Source: Spirochaetales bacterium Spiro_10 (GTDB lineage: Bacteria; Spirochaetota; Spirochaetia; Treponematales; Treponemataceae). Taken from it: a DNA stretch of 64,000 nt. Positions 43,231 through 51,825 of the stretch are shown here, one piece after another. The first letter of the stretch is position 1; every line of letters begins with the position of its first letter. Made by a program: the position numbers and the translations under genes. The DNA is taken from assembly GCA_001604405.1 (NCBI GenBank), contig LVBL01000045.1, forward strand, positions 1 through 64,000, given 5' to 3'. The notes beneath the pieces were generated by a model. The model was not told the origin of the DNA. It did not search any database and saw only the letters and a list, made by a program, of their open reading frames with translations.

Positions 43231-45618
43231 CCGCGTTCCGCCGGAACGTACACCGCCGGAGCGGGCCCCGCCCGAGCGTATGCCGCCGGAGCGGGCGCCA
43301 ATGCGCGCCAGGGCCGCTTCGATCGCCGAGGAGTCGAAAGCGAGAAGATCGCTAAAATCGGCCGCGTCGTTCGTGCCGGTCGCGGCGGCCGGCCGGAGCC
43401 GGAACCGCGCGACGCTTTTCCTGAGCAACTCGGCCTGCGAGGAAAGTTCCTGGCTCGTTGCCGCGCTTTCCTGCGCGCTCGCGGAGTTTGCCTGCACGAC
43501 AAGTGACACCTGCCTCAAGCTTTCGTTGATCTTGTCGATTCCCCGGGACTGTTCTCCCGACGTGTTCGCGATCTCGTCCACGGCGAAGGCCGTGTCCCCC
43601 GACGTTTTCACGATCGCCTCGAGCGACTCGGCCGTCTCGCGCGCGATTTTCGTCCCGCTATCCACCGCGTAGCCCGAAGACGCTATGAGTTCGGAGCTTT
43701 CCTTCGCCGCGGCGGAACAGCGTCCCGCCAGCAGGCGGACCTCGTCGGCGACGACCGAAAAACTCTTGCCGTATTTGCCCGCGCGGGCGGCCTCGATAGC
43801 CGCGTTGAGCGCGAGGATGTTGGTCTGAAAGGCGATGTCATCGATCGTGGCGAGAATCTTGTTGATGTCCGCGGAGGACTCGTTGATCGCCTCCATCGAA
43901 CGGAGCAATTCCGCCATCCTGCGGTTTCCCTCCTCGGCGCTTTCCCGCGACGAGGCGGTAAGCGCCCGCGCTTTTTCGGCGTTGTCCGCGTTTCGCTTCG
44001 TTTCCTCGGTCAAAAGGCCCAAAAGGGAGGAAAGCCGCTCGACGGCGCTAGCCTGTTCCGCGGTGCCCTTCGCGAGGCTCGCGCTCGCGAATGACACGTG
44101 CTCGGCGCCCGCGCCGAACTGATCGGCGGCCCGCTGTATCTCGCGCACCGTCGCGCTCAGCGTCAGCGAGATCGAGTCGATCGCGTCCCGAATAGCGGCG
44201 AAATCGCCCTCGAAAGAGCCCGTCACGCTGACGTCGAGATTGAGCGCGGCGATCTCGTCGAGCAGTGCGACGATCCGCCTGGTATAGTCCGCAAGGCGCT
44301 CGATCAGCCGCGTCTTGTCCCTGATGCTTTCGCTCTCGATCTCTATCTCCCGCTGATTGAAACGGATGCAGTTGGCGGGCTCGTTGAAACCGTTGTATAT
44401 GGCGAGCGCCATCTCGCGGCAGGTGTCGTACCCGCACGCCGAGCAGTCGACGTACCGGTCGGCATCGCGCTCCTTGTGCAGCCTCGACCAGATTGCCTCG
44501 AGCTCGCGGTCGCCCGGCTCGGAAAGGCTTACGCTCCGGTCGGTATACGAGCGCAGAAAATCCCCCAGCTCGAGCTTCCGGTCAAAGAGGCGCATCAGGT
44601 CCGCGCCGCCGGCCTTGCCGCGCCGTTTCCCCGTCTTCGTACGCTTTACCTCGTTCAGCCGCAAGTCCGCGTCGTCTATGGCGACGCCCTTACGCGACGC
44701 CGTCCCGAGATTGCAGCCGTGCGCGCAATTGAGCACGTCGACAAGCAGGGGAAGGGGTTTCCCCTCTCCGGCGCGCGCGCGATACTCGGACAGATAGGGG
44801 TACGCGTGGCCCGTGCCCTCCACCTGCCTGACCCATGCTCCCTGAACGAGGGCCTCGACGTTCTCTCGAAGCCCTCCCGGCCTCGAATACACGGCTCCGA
44901 GCCAGCAGCCCATGTCGTCGTATTCGCGCGGCGCGAACCGGTCAAGGTCGATGTTTCTGGATTCCGCCCATTCGTACAAACGCGCGTAGGTGACGTTGTA
45001 CTCAACAAGACCGTTCGTGTCGGAGTCGGTGAATTCGTCGGTTTTCGCGATGCACGGGGAAAGGAAGGCTATCGCGTCGTCTATCTTCGCGTACTTTCTG
45101 AGATACACGGCCGTGCACAGCGTAGGGCTATGCACGGGAGCGAGTCGTGAGAGCAGGGCCGGCTCGTACTTTTCTATGTAATTCACTATCGCGGGACACG
45201 GTTGGGCTATTACCGAGTCAAGAGAACGCTCCCGAATCGCCTTGAGATACGCCCATGTCGTGATGTCGGCGCCGAACGAGACGTCGTAGGCGAGATTGAC
45301 GCCAAGGGACTTGAGCCAGGAAATCAGTTTGCGCGGATCCCCGAAATTGGTCCGCGCCGCGGGCGCGACCACGACCGAGATCCTCCGCCCGGCCGACAGG
45401 TCGGAAAAAAAGCGCTCGGTGTCGTCGGCGTATTGCCGGGCCCCGTGGGAACAGGCGGTCAGACACGCACCGCAGCGAATGCACCGGTCCTGATCGACGG
45501 AAACCTTGTATTCCCCGTCCTTGGCGTACGAGACGTTGGCGCCAAAGAAGGGACAGCTGCGGATGCACTTGTTGCATCCGACGCATTTTTCCTCTACCGT
45601 GAAGATGACGTCCCCCAT
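43225..45618 (-). CDS. Soluble chemoreceptor fused to an iron-hydrogenase-like sensor domain
   Basis: Fusion of 797 residues. Two 4Fe-4S ferredoxin motifs come first (C12, C15, C18, C22 and C46, C49, C52, C56). An [FeFe]-hydrogenase large-domain homologue follows (about 78-340), keeping the H-cluster-type cysteines in QPCPAIVN (C141), [10 protein letters not shown] (C189) and [10 protein letters not shown]. Then a small Fe-S motif CSACGYDTC (about 390-400), and a methyl-accepting signalling domain (about 480-765) with the hairpin tip [23 protein letters not shown]. No membrane helix is seen. It probably senses H2 or redox state and signals to CheA. The C-terminus ends in a short RSGG repeat. 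Start supported by GGAGGAAG. Confidence 0.92.
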   Translation of the reverse strand: MGDVIFTVEEKCVGCNKCIRSCPFFGANVSYAKDGEYKVSVDQDRCIRCGACLTACSHGARQYADDTERFFSDLSAGRRISVVVAPAARTNFGDPRKLISWLKSLGVNLAYDVSFGADITTWAYLKAIRERSLDSVIAQPCPAIVNYIEKYEPALLSRLAPVHSPTLCTAVYLRKYAKIDDAIAFLSPCIAKTDEFTDSDTNGLVEYNVTYARLYEWAESRNIDLDRFAPREYDDMGCWLGAVYSRPGGLRENVEALVQGAWVRQVEGTGHAYPYLSEYRARAGEGKPLPLLVDVLNCAHGCNLGTASRKGVAIDDADLRLNEVKRTKTGKRRGKAGGADLMRLFDRKLELGDFLRSYTDRSVSLSEPGDRELEAIWSRLHKERDADRYVDCSACGYDTCREMALAIYNGFNEPANCIRFNQREIEIESESIRDKTRLIERLADYTRRIVALLDEIAALNLDVSVTGSFEGDFAAIRDAIDSISLTLSATVREIQRAADQFGAGAEHVSFASASLAKGTAEQASAVERLSSLLGLLTEETKRNADNAEKARALTASSRESAEEGNRRMAELLRSMEAINESSADINKILATIDDIAFQTNILALNAAIEAARAGKYGKSFSVVADEVRLLAGRCSAAAKESSELIASSGYAVDSGTKIARETAESLEAIVKTSGDTAFAVDEIANTSGEQSRGIDKINESLRQVSLVVQANSASAQESAATSQELSSQAELLRKSVARFRLRPAAATGTNDAADFSDLLAFDSSAIEAALARIGARSGGIRSGGARSGGVRSGGTRL

Positions 45619-45698
45619 GGGCTCTTCCTCCCACCGTGCAGCACCGCGCGCGGAACATCCTCAAGTTTTACGCATTGCGCCCCTGCCGTCAAATCGGC

Positions 45699-45727
45699 TT
45701 GCGGAAGTTCGCCCCTGTTGGTAGCAT
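45699..45727 (+). promoter_or_regulatory. Promoter of RluA-type gene (leaderless GTG)
   Basis: TTGCGG (45699-45704), 17 bases, TAGCAT (45722-45727), 5 bases to GTG at 45733. Confidence 0.62.
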
Positions 45728-45732
45728 TAGCC

Positions 45733-46779
45733 GTGGCAACGCACCGGATTTCCCTTACCAACGCCTCCCGCCCGGGAGCGCGGCTGATAGACCTCCTGAA
45801 CGAATCGCTGCCGGAAGAATGCGCGAGCCGCGGCCTCGCCGTCCTGTCCCGCTCCAAAATTCGGCGCCTCATCGTCGCGGGTGCCGTTTCGCTGAACGGC
45901 CGGCCCGCGCGGATTCCCGCGGCAGGCGTCGGCAGGGGGTGCTCGATTACGGTCGATATCGACACGGAACGGGCCTTTTTCGAGCGGGAACCGGAGGATA
46001 TCGCCTTTGAGCTCGGACCGGATCGCGTTCTCTTCGAGGACGACGCGGTCATCGTCGTCGACAAACCCGCCGGCCTTCCGTCCGAGGCGACCGTCGTGGC
46101 GGCGCGGGACCATCTTCACGCGGCGGTGAAACGATACCTTCACCGCGCCGCGGGAAGCAGGAACGAGCCCTACGCGGGCCTCATCCACCGCCTTGACCGC
46201 GAAACCTCGGGAGTCATCATCCTGACGAAAAAACGCGAGGCCAACGCCTCCCTGCACGCGCAATTCCTTGACCATTCGGTAAGCAAGGAATACCTCGCAC
46301 TCGCGCGCCTGCCTCGGACCCCGCGCGCGCCGGGCGGCGGGGGAGAAAGAACCATCCCGGGCGCAGGGGACGCATTCCGCGTGGAGAACCGTCTCGCGCG
46401 GATCACGGCAAAAAGCGCACGGGGACAATGGGGCGCCGTTCCGGAGGGAGGGGACGAGGCGATTACCGACTTCACCGTCGAGCGCGTCTTCCCCTCGTAT
46501 CTCGCGGTCAGGGCCGTTCCGCTCACCGGCCGCACCCACCAAATCCGCGTCCACCTTTCCGGGCTCGGCTACCCGATACTCGGCGACGGGCTGTACGGGG
46601 GACCTGACCGGGTAGACTTGCGCGCGGAAGGCGCGAAGAGGTCCGACGGCGCGCGGGAGCTCGTCGTTCCCCGCGTCATGCTCCACGCCAAAACGGTCTC
46701 CTTCCGCCATCCGGTCGACGGTCGCGTCGTCTCCGTCTCGGCGCCCCTTCCCGAAGACTTCGTCCCCTTCCTTGCATGA
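45733..46779 (+). CDS. RluA-family RNA pseudouridine synthase
   Basis: Converts uridine to pseudouridine in rRNA or tRNA. The 348-residue protein has an S4 RNA-binding domain (about 15-85, SRSKIRRLIVAGAVSLNGRPAR), then the synthase domain with catalytic aspartate in HRLDRETSGVIIL (about 154-166) and the GRTHQIRVHLSGLGYPILGD motif. A glycine/proline-rich insertion (about 195-235) is unusual. The frame is open far upstream, antisense to the hydrogenase-receptor gene; the GTG at 45733 directly after a good promoter is the likely start. Confidence 0.9.
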   Translation: MATHRISLTNASRPGARLIDLLNESLPEECASRGLAVLSRSKIRRLIVAGAVSLNGRPARIPAAGVGRGCSITVDIDTERAFFEREPEDIAFELGPDRVLFEDDAVIVVDKPAGLPSEATVVAARDHLHAAVKRYLHRAAGSRNEPYAGLIHRLDRETSGVIILTKKREANASLHAQFLDHSVSKEYLALARLPRTPRAPGGGGERTIPGAGDAFRVENRLARITAKSARGQWGAVPEGGDEAITDFTVERVFPSYLAVRAVPLTGRTHQIRVHLSGLGYPILGDGLYGGPDRVDLRAEGAKRSDGARELVVPRVMLHAKTVSFRHPVDGRVVSVSAPLPEDFVPFLA

Positions 46780-46795
46780 CAGGCGGCCCGCCCGG

Positions 46796-46801
46796 TATAC
46801 T
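46796..46801 (+). promoter_or_regulatory. -10 box of HAD phosphatase / glycerol-1-phosphate dehydrogenase operon
   Basis: TATACT, with TTGCAT (46772-46777) as -35 18 bases upstream. An 18-base leader with GAGGTGA follows, so this transcript is not leaderless. Confidence 0.68.
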
Positions 46802-46819
46802 GCCCCAGGCGAGGTGACC

Positions 46820-47593
46820 ATGGCGCGATACAGCGTGATTTCCGATATGGACGGCGTGATCTACCGGGGAAAGGAACTCATCCCGGGGGCACAGGCCTTC
46901 GTCGAGCGGCTCAAGGCGACCGACACGAAATTCCTCTTTCTCACGAATAATTCGGAGCAAACGCCGATCGATCTCGTCAGAAAACTGAAGGGTCTCGGAA
47001 TCGACGGATTGCACGAGGACAATTTCATCACGTCGGCGATGGCCACTGCGATATTCCTCGCGACGCAAAAACCCGCGGGAAGCGTCTATGTCGTCGGGGG
47101 CGCGGGGCTCTCCACCGAGCTCTACCAGCGCGGCTTCAGCATAACCGAGCACAACCCCGACTATGTCGTCGTCGGCAAGACCCCTTCGTTCAGCTTCGAG
47201 ATGATACGCAAGGCGGCGAACCTCATACGCGCGGGCGCGAAGTTCATCGGCACGAATCCGGACATGATCGACCCCGTCGAAAAGGGCGTCGAGCCCGCGG
47301 CGGGCGTCATCCTCAAGGCCGTCGAGGCCGCGTCGGGCAAAAAGCCCTACGTCATAGGGAAGCCCAACTCGCTCATGATGATGATCGCGCGCAAGAAGCT
47401 CGGCGTCCACTCCGAGGACACCGTCATGATAGGCGACCGCATGGACACCGACATCGTCGGCGGTCTCGAGGCCGGCATGAAAACCTGCCTCGTCCTCTCG
47501 GGCGTCTCGACGCGCGAGGCGATCAGGGACTTCCCCTATCGCCCCGACTACGTCTTCGATTCCGTGGCCGACATCGATCCGGAGGCCTGGTGA
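46820..47593 (+). CDS. HAD-IIA (NagD-like) sugar/glycerol phosphatase
   Basis: Phosphatase of 257 residues. Motif I is DMDGVIYRG (D9, D11), motif II is the threonine in FLFLTNNSEQTP, the C2-type cap lies between about 85 and 180, and motif IV is GDRMDTDIVGG. This is the NagD/phosphoglycolate/4-nitrophenyl phosphatase subclass. It overlaps the glycerol-1-phosphate dehydrogenase gene by one base (TGATG), so the pair probably handles glycerol phosphate. Shine-Dalgarno GAGGTGA sets the start at 46820. Confidence 0.9.
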   Translation: MARYSVISDMDGVIYRGKELIPGAQAFVERLKATDTKFLFLTNNSEQTPIDLVRKLKGLGIDGLHEDNFITSAMATAIFLATQKPAGSVYVVGGAGLSTELYQRGFSITEHNPDYVVVGKTPSFSFEMIRKAANLIRAGAKFIGTNPDMIDPVEKGVEPAAGVILKAVEAASGKKPYVIGKPNSLMMMIARKKLGVHSEDTVMIGDRMDTDIVGGLEAGMKTCLVLSGVSTREAIRDFPYRPDYVFDSVADIDPEAW

Positions 47594-48642
47594 TGGAGAT
47601 CAACATCCCCGCCCTCCTCAGAATCAAGCCGAACGCCCTCAATAAAATCGGTAAGTACCTCCGGAAGGACGGTTTCGACCGCGTCGCGGTCTACTACGGC
47701 GAGGGGATGAAGGACCTCGTCGGGGAGCGGGTATCCATCAGCCTCGACAGCTCGGAAATCCGCGTCGGGCACGAGGAGACGGTCGCGGACAACCTCGCCG
47801 AAAGCGTCCTGACGAGCGCCTTCAAGCTTCCCCGGGGCATCGAGGCGATCGTCGCCGTGGGCGGCGGCAAGGCGATCGACTGCGCCAAGTACGTGGCCTT
47901 TCTTTCCCATCTGCCGATACTTTCGGTCCCGACGTCCATATCGAACGACGGCTTCGCGAGCCCGCAGTCGAGCCTCGTGGTGGCGGGAAAGAGGAAAAGC
48001 ATGAAGGCGGCAATCCCGCACGGGGTCATCCTCGACACGGAGATCATCGGCGCCTCGCCCGACCGCATGACGTTCTCCGGCATCGGGGATCTCGTTTCCA
48101 AGTATTCGGCCGTGCAGGACTGGAAGCTCGCGTACCACGCCGAGGGAGAGCCGGTCAACGACTTCGCGGTCATGATCAGCCTCCAGTCGGCGGAGAACCT
48201 GGTCAACTTCCCGAACAAGTCGATACGCGACCTCGAGTTCCTCAGGCTCGTGTGCGGGGCGCTCGTCATGAGCGGGGTCGCCATGGAGGTCTCGGGCTCG
48301 AGCAGGCCCGCCTCGGGAAGCGAGCATCTCGTTTCGCATGCCTACGACGCCCTCGCGAAGAAACCGGCCCTTCACGGCATCCAGGTCGGGGTCGCGACGA
48401 TGGCCGTTACCCTCCTGCAGGGACACCCCAAGCGTGACCTCATCCTTTCGCTTCTCGAGGAAACGGGATTCTGTTCCTACGTCGAGGCCAATCCCCTGGA
48501 GAAGGAGGCCTTCCTCCGCGCCGTTGACGCCGCCCCGTCGGTCAAGCCGGGGTACTACACCGTCCTTTCGGACGACGACGCGCGCGCGTCGCTTGTCGAG
48601 GAAATCAAGACGAGCGCTTTCTGGAACCGTTTCCTGGCCTGA
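47593..48642 (+). CDS. sn-glycerol-1-phosphate dehydrogenase (AraM/EgsA type)
   Basis: NAD(P)-linked reduction of dihydroxyacetone phosphate to sn-glycerol-1-phosphate, the archaeal-type stereoisomer. The 349-residue protein belongs to the iron-alcohol-dehydrogenase superfamily: dinucleotide motif VGGGKAIDCAKY, the diagnostic VPTSISNDGFASP and metal ligands in GIGDLVSKYSAVQDW and the SGSEHLVSHAYD histidines. Length agrees with AraM. I choose the ATG at 47593, 7 bases after GGAGG. Coupled to the HAD phosphatase gene. Confidence 0.87.
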   Translation: MEINIPALLRIKPNALNKIGKYLRKDGFDRVAVYYGEGMKDLVGERVSISLDSSEIRVGHEETVADNLAESVLTSAFKLPRGIEAIVAVGGGKAIDCAKYVAFLSHLPILSVPTSISNDGFASPQSSLVVAGKRKSMKAAIPHGVILDTEIIGASPDRMTFSGIGDLVSKYSAVQDWKLAYHAEGEPVNDFAVMISLQSAENLVNFPNKSIRDLEFLRLVCGALVMSGVAMEVSGSSRPASGSEHLVSHAYDALAKKPALHGIQVGVATMAVTLLQGHPKRDLILSLLEETGFCSYVEANPLEKEAFLRAVDAAPSVKPGYYTVLSDDDARASLVEEIKTSAFWNRFLA

Positions 48643-48677
48643 CTTCCCCTCGATGCGCCCTTTCCCCGAACGCGATG

Positions 48678-49577
48678 TCACATACGGTGCCGCGCGCGGT
48701 ATTCCCCCGGCGTCGTCTCGACCGCGCGCGCAAAGGCGCGCGTAAAGGCGGAGAGGTCCCGATACCCGCACCGGGCCGCGATCTTCTTTACGGGAAGGTT
48801 TGTCGTTTCCAGTTCGTCGCGAGCGCGCGCCACGCGTTCCTGGCACAGCCGCGTCCCCGGAGAGCCGAGTCCGGCGGCAAGAAACCTCCTCGCGAGCGTC
48901 CTTGTGGAGACGCCGCATTCGCTCGCCAGCCGCCTGACCGTGCATCCCGGCCGGGAGCGCATCGTCCCGAGTGCCTTCGCGACGATCTCGTCCTCGACCA
49001 CGTCGAGTCGCTCCATCGCGTATTCGAGCTGTGACCGCTCTGCCGAGTTTATCAGAAAAACGGCGGCGGTCCTGCGCGCCGCCTCTACCGAGGCGAACCT
49101 CTTCAGGAGATAGAGAGACACGTCCTGGAAGCTGGTTATCCCGCCTCCCGTGATGAGCGTGCCCTCGTCGATCAGGACACGGTTTGGGGAAACGGCAACG
49201 GCCGGGTAGCGCGCGGAGATGTCGCCGGCGAGATTCCAGTGCGTGGTTATCGTATGCCCGTCGGCGAGGCCCGATTCGCAGAGGACATACGCGCCGGCGC
49301 ACACGGAAACCGGCACGCATCCGTGGCGGGCGCGTTCCCGCAACGTTCGGCACAGCCCTTCGTGCGCCTTGGCCAGACCGGCAGTCCAGTCCTCGCGAAA
49401 GGGCGGCACGACGATAAAATCGAAGGGGGTGTCCGACCTCGCAAGGCCGTCGCTGTCCAAAAGCGTAACCGAAAATGGCGCGGGTACGTTCGAGGGGGCA
49501 TACTCGAGGATTTCCTTGATGCCGTATACGGCAGAGAGATAACAGGTGGGTATCGTGATGATCGCGAGGGACTTCAT
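48678..49577 (-). CDS. AraC-family regulator with DJ-1/PfpI-type domain (GlxA-like)
   Basis: Transcription factor of 299 residues. N-terminal amidotransferase-like DJ-1/PfpI domain (about 1-165) with CAGAYVLCESGLADG at the position of the nucleophile elbow, and a C-terminal AraC DNA-binding domain (about 205-299) with ECGVSTRTLARRF and the signature LPVKKIAARCGYRDLSAFTRAF. GlxA-type regulators usually sense small metabolites. Its ATG is 8 bases after a -10-like GACAAT. It is divergent from the isochorismatase-like gene, its likely target. Confidence 0.9.
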   Translation of the reverse strand: MKSLAIITIPTCYLSAVYGIKEILEYAPSNVPAPFSVTLLDSDGLARSDTPFDFIVVPPFREDWTAGLAKAHEGLCRTLRERARHGCVPVSVCAGAYVLCESGLADGHTITTHWNLAGDISARYPAVAVSPNRVLIDEGTLITGGGITSFQDVSLYLLKRFASVEAARRTAAVFLINSAERSQLEYAMERLDVVEDEIVAKALGTMRSRPGCTVRRLASECGVSTRTLARRFLAAGLGSPGTRLCQERVARARDELETTNLPVKKIAARCGYRDLSAFTRAFARAVETTPGEYRARHRM

Positions 49578-49585
49578 GTTCCATA

Positions 49586-49653
49586 ATTGTCACTTTCTGC
49601 ATAAACATTGTCAACTATGACAGATTGTCCCGTAAAGCCCCCGGGGGTAGCAT
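49586..49653. promoter_or_regulatory. Divergent control region between AraC regulator and hydrolase
   Basis: Plus strand: TTGTCC (49625-49630), 17 bases, TAGCAT (49648-49653), short leader with GGAGG. Minus strand: TTGACA (49614-49609), 17 bases, GACAAT (49591-49586). ATTGTCA occurs at 49586-49592 and 49607-49613, 21 bases apart, and ATTGTCC at 49624-49630, a spacing expected of AraC-type sites, though two copies coincide with the promoter boxes. Confidence 0.55.
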
Positions 49654-49670
49654 GCAGGCGGAGGTCTATA

Positions 49671-50192
49671 ATGAAGGCACTGATACTTATCGATATCCAA
49701 AACGACTATTTCCCCGGAGGCAGGTTTCCCCTGAAGGGGATCCGGCAAGCCGCACAAAACGCCGCGGACCTGCTCGCGGATTTCCGGGACAAGGGGTATC
49801 CGGTGATACATGTCATGCATCTCAAGCCCTCGCAGGGTCCCGAGAAGGATGCGGCGCGGGGCGTCTTCTTCGTCGAAAACACGAAGGGCGCCGAAATTCA
49901 TCAGGGTGTCCGTCCTTTTGCCAATGAAACCGTAATCCAAAAAAGATACCCGAACGCCTTCCGCGGCACGGACTTAGACACGATCCTCAAGGTTTTGGGG
50001 GTTCGGGAGCTCCATCTTGCCGGGGCGATGACGAACATGTGCGTCGATTCCACCGCACGGGCGGCCTTCGACCTCGGTTATGCGGTTACCGTTCACGAGA
50101 GGGCCTGCGCGGCGCGCGCCTTGCTCGGGACAAACCTTGTTCACCGGATATCCATCAAGACGCTTGCCTCGGTATTCGCGAGCATAGCGTGA
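49671..50192 (+). CDS. Isochorismatase-family cysteine hydrolase
   Basis: Hydrolase of 173 residues with the nicotinamidase/isochorismatase fold. The triad is visible: D8 in LILIDIQNDYF, the lysine in VIQKRYPNAF and the cysteine in GAMTNMCVDSTARAAFDLGY. The substrate may be an amide such as nicotinamide or a similar compound; it cannot be called isochorismate with confidence. GGAGG sets the ATG at 49671. Divergent from the AraC/DJ-1 regulator and followed by a terminator shared with ilvC. Confidence 0.9.
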   Translation: MKALILIDIQNDYFPGGRFPLKGIRQAAQNAADLLADFRDKGYPVIHVMHLKPSQGPEKDAARGVFFVENTKGAEIHQGVRPFANETVIQKRYPNAFRGTDLDTILKVLGVRELHLAGAMTNMCVDSTARAAFDLGYAVTVHERACAARALLGTNLVHRISIKTLASVFASIA

Positions 50193-50193
50193 T

Positions 50194-50230
50194 AAAAAAA
50201 GGCTCCGGGAGGTGAACTCCCGGAGCCTTC
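50194..50230 (-). terminator. Intrinsic terminator of ilvC
   Basis: AAGGCTCCGGGAG (50199-50211) pairs with CTCCCGGAGCCTT (50217-50229). On the minus strand the hairpin is followed by seven T (complement of 50194-50200). On the plus strand it may also stop the hydrolase transcript. Confidence 0.93.
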
Positions 50231-50245
50231 GCTGGCGCATGCGGC

Positions 50246-51715
50246 CTAGATCACTTCCTTCATCGCGGTCATGTAGGCCCGAAGGACCTTTCCGATATTC
50301 TCGACCGGATGATTCCGGATCTCGTCGTTGACCCTGACAAGCTCGCGGTTCGGCACGGACGCGTCCTTGAGCGTCAGGCCCTTTCCGATGACGTCGGTCG
50401 AAACCTTGGCCATGAAATCCTTGAGCAGGGGCCGGCAGGCGTTGTCGAAGAGATAGCATCCGTACTCGGCCGTATCCGAGATGACCTTGTTCATCTCGTA
50501 GAGTTTCTTGCGGCTGATGAGGTTCGCGATGAGCGGGGTCTCGTGCAGGGACTCGTAGTAGGCGCTCTCGGCCTTGATCCCGGCGGCGGTCATCGTCTCG
50601 AACGCGAGCTCGACGCCGGCCTTGACCATGGCGACCATCAGGATGCCCTTGTCGAAGTAATCCTGCTCGGATATCTCGACCGCTCCCGCGGGGGTCTGCT
50701 CGAAGGCGGTCTTGCCGGTCGCCTCTCGCCAGGCCAGAAGGTCCTTGTCGCCGGCCTTCCAGTCTTCCATCATCGTAGAGCTGAACTTGCCGGAGATGAT
50801 GTCATCCTGGTGCTTCTGGTAGAGGCTCGCCATGATCGTCTTCAGCTCGAGCGAAAGCGCGTGGGCCTTGAGCTTGGCGGGGTTCGAAAGCCGGTCCATC
50901 ATGCCGGTGATGCCGCCCCACTTGAGGGCCTCGGTAATCGTCTCCCATCCGTACTGGATGAACTTCGAGGCCCAGCCCTTGTCGATGCCGGAGGCGACCA
51001 TCTTGTCGAAGCAGAGGAGGCTTCCGGTCTGGAGCATGCCGCAGAGGATCGTCTGTTCGCCCATGAGGTCGGACTTGACCTCGGCGATGAAGCTCGATTC
51101 GAGCACGCCCGCGCGGCTGCCGCCCGTTCCGACGGCAAGGGCCTTCGCGATCGCCCAGCCTTTTCCTTCGGGATCGTTCTCGGGATGCACGGCGATGAGG
51201 GTGGGGATGCCGAAGCCGCGGGTATACTCGACGCGAACCTCGGTGCCCGGTCCCTTCGGGGCCATCATGACGACGGTGATGTCCTTGCGGATCTGCATCC
51301 CCTCTTCGACGATGTTGAACCCGTGGCTGTACCAGAGCGACGCGCCCTTCTTCATGAGGGGCATGACGGCGCCGATGACCGGCGAGTGCTGTTTGTCCGG
51401 GGTAAGGTTTCCGACGACGTCCGCGGTCGGGATGAGCTCCTCGTAGGTGCCGACCGTGAAGCCGTTCTCGGTGGCGTTCTTCCAGCTCGCGCGCTTCTCG
51501 GCTATGGCCTCCTTCCTGAGGGTATAGCTTACGTCGAGCCCCGAGTCGCGGAGGTTGAGACCCTGATTGAGACCCTGCGCGCCGCAGCCGACGATGACGA
51601 TCTTTTTGCCCTTGAGGGCGGCAATCCCGTCCGAAAATTCGTTCCGGTCCATGAACCGGCAGGTTCCAAGCTGTCCGAGGGCGACACGCCAGGGGATGGA
51701 GTTAAAATAGTTCAT
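50246..51715 (-). CDS. ilvC: Ketol-acid reductoisomerase, class II
   Basis: Second common step in valine, leucine and isoleucine synthesis (NADPH, Mg2+). The 489-residue size marks the long class II form known from E. coli, not the short (about 330) form of most bacteria. The nucleotide motif is [18 protein letters not shown] (about 39-56), and the two repeated knotted domains follow, with [17 protein letters not shown] near residue 230. AAAGGAG sets the ATG at 51715. Divergent from an IlvY-type regulator, as in enterobacteria. Confidence 0.96.
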   Translation of the reverse strand: MNYFNSIPWRVALGQLGTCRFMDRNEFSDGIAALKGKKIVIVGCGAQGLNQGLNLRDSGLDVSYTLRKEAIAEKRASWKNATENGFTVGTYEELIPTADVVGNLTPDKQHSPVIGAVMPLMKKGASLWYSHGFNIVEEGMQIRKDITVVMMAPKGPGTEVRVEYTRGFGIPTLIAVHPENDPEGKGWAIAKALAVGTGGSRAGVLESSFIAEVKSDLMGEQTILCGMLQTGSLLCFDKMVASGIDKGWASKFIQYGWETITEALKWGGITGMMDRLSNPAKLKAHALSLELKTIMASLYQKHQDDIISGKFSSTMMEDWKAGDKDLLAWREATGKTAFEQTPAGAVEISEQDYFDKGILMVAMVKAGVELAFETMTAAGIKAESAYYESLHETPLIANLISRKKLYEMNKVISDTAEYGCYLFDNACRPLLKDFMAKVSTDVIGKGLTLKDASVPNRELVRVNDEIRNHPVENIGKVLRAYMTAMKEVI

Positions 51716-51739
51716 TGGTTTCTCCTTTGTGAGGATTCC

Positions 51740-51819
51740 TGTATACCTTGTTTCAGGCAATGCGTAAAGCGAATCATTATCATCGCTGTGTTGCGCATTA
51801 TGCAACTTGTCGATACACT
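51740..51819. promoter_or_regulatory. Divergent ilvC / ilvY promoter region
   Basis: ilvC (minus): TTTACG (51768-51763), 17 bases, TATACA (51745-51740). ilvY (plus): TTGCGC (51791-51796), 17 bases, TACACT (51814-51819), then 6 bases to the ATG, leaderless geometry. IlvY operators would be expected in between; TTGCGCATTATGCAA (51791-51805) is a near-perfect palindrome over the ilvY -35 box and a good candidate. Confidence 0.65.
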
Positions 51820-51825
51820 CGAGTC

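Noticed and set aside
47548-49614. Long open frame of 688 codons on the minus strand
   Set aside because: Overlaps the dehydrogenase and AraC genes in other frames; no motif, mostly arginine-rich shadow sequence.
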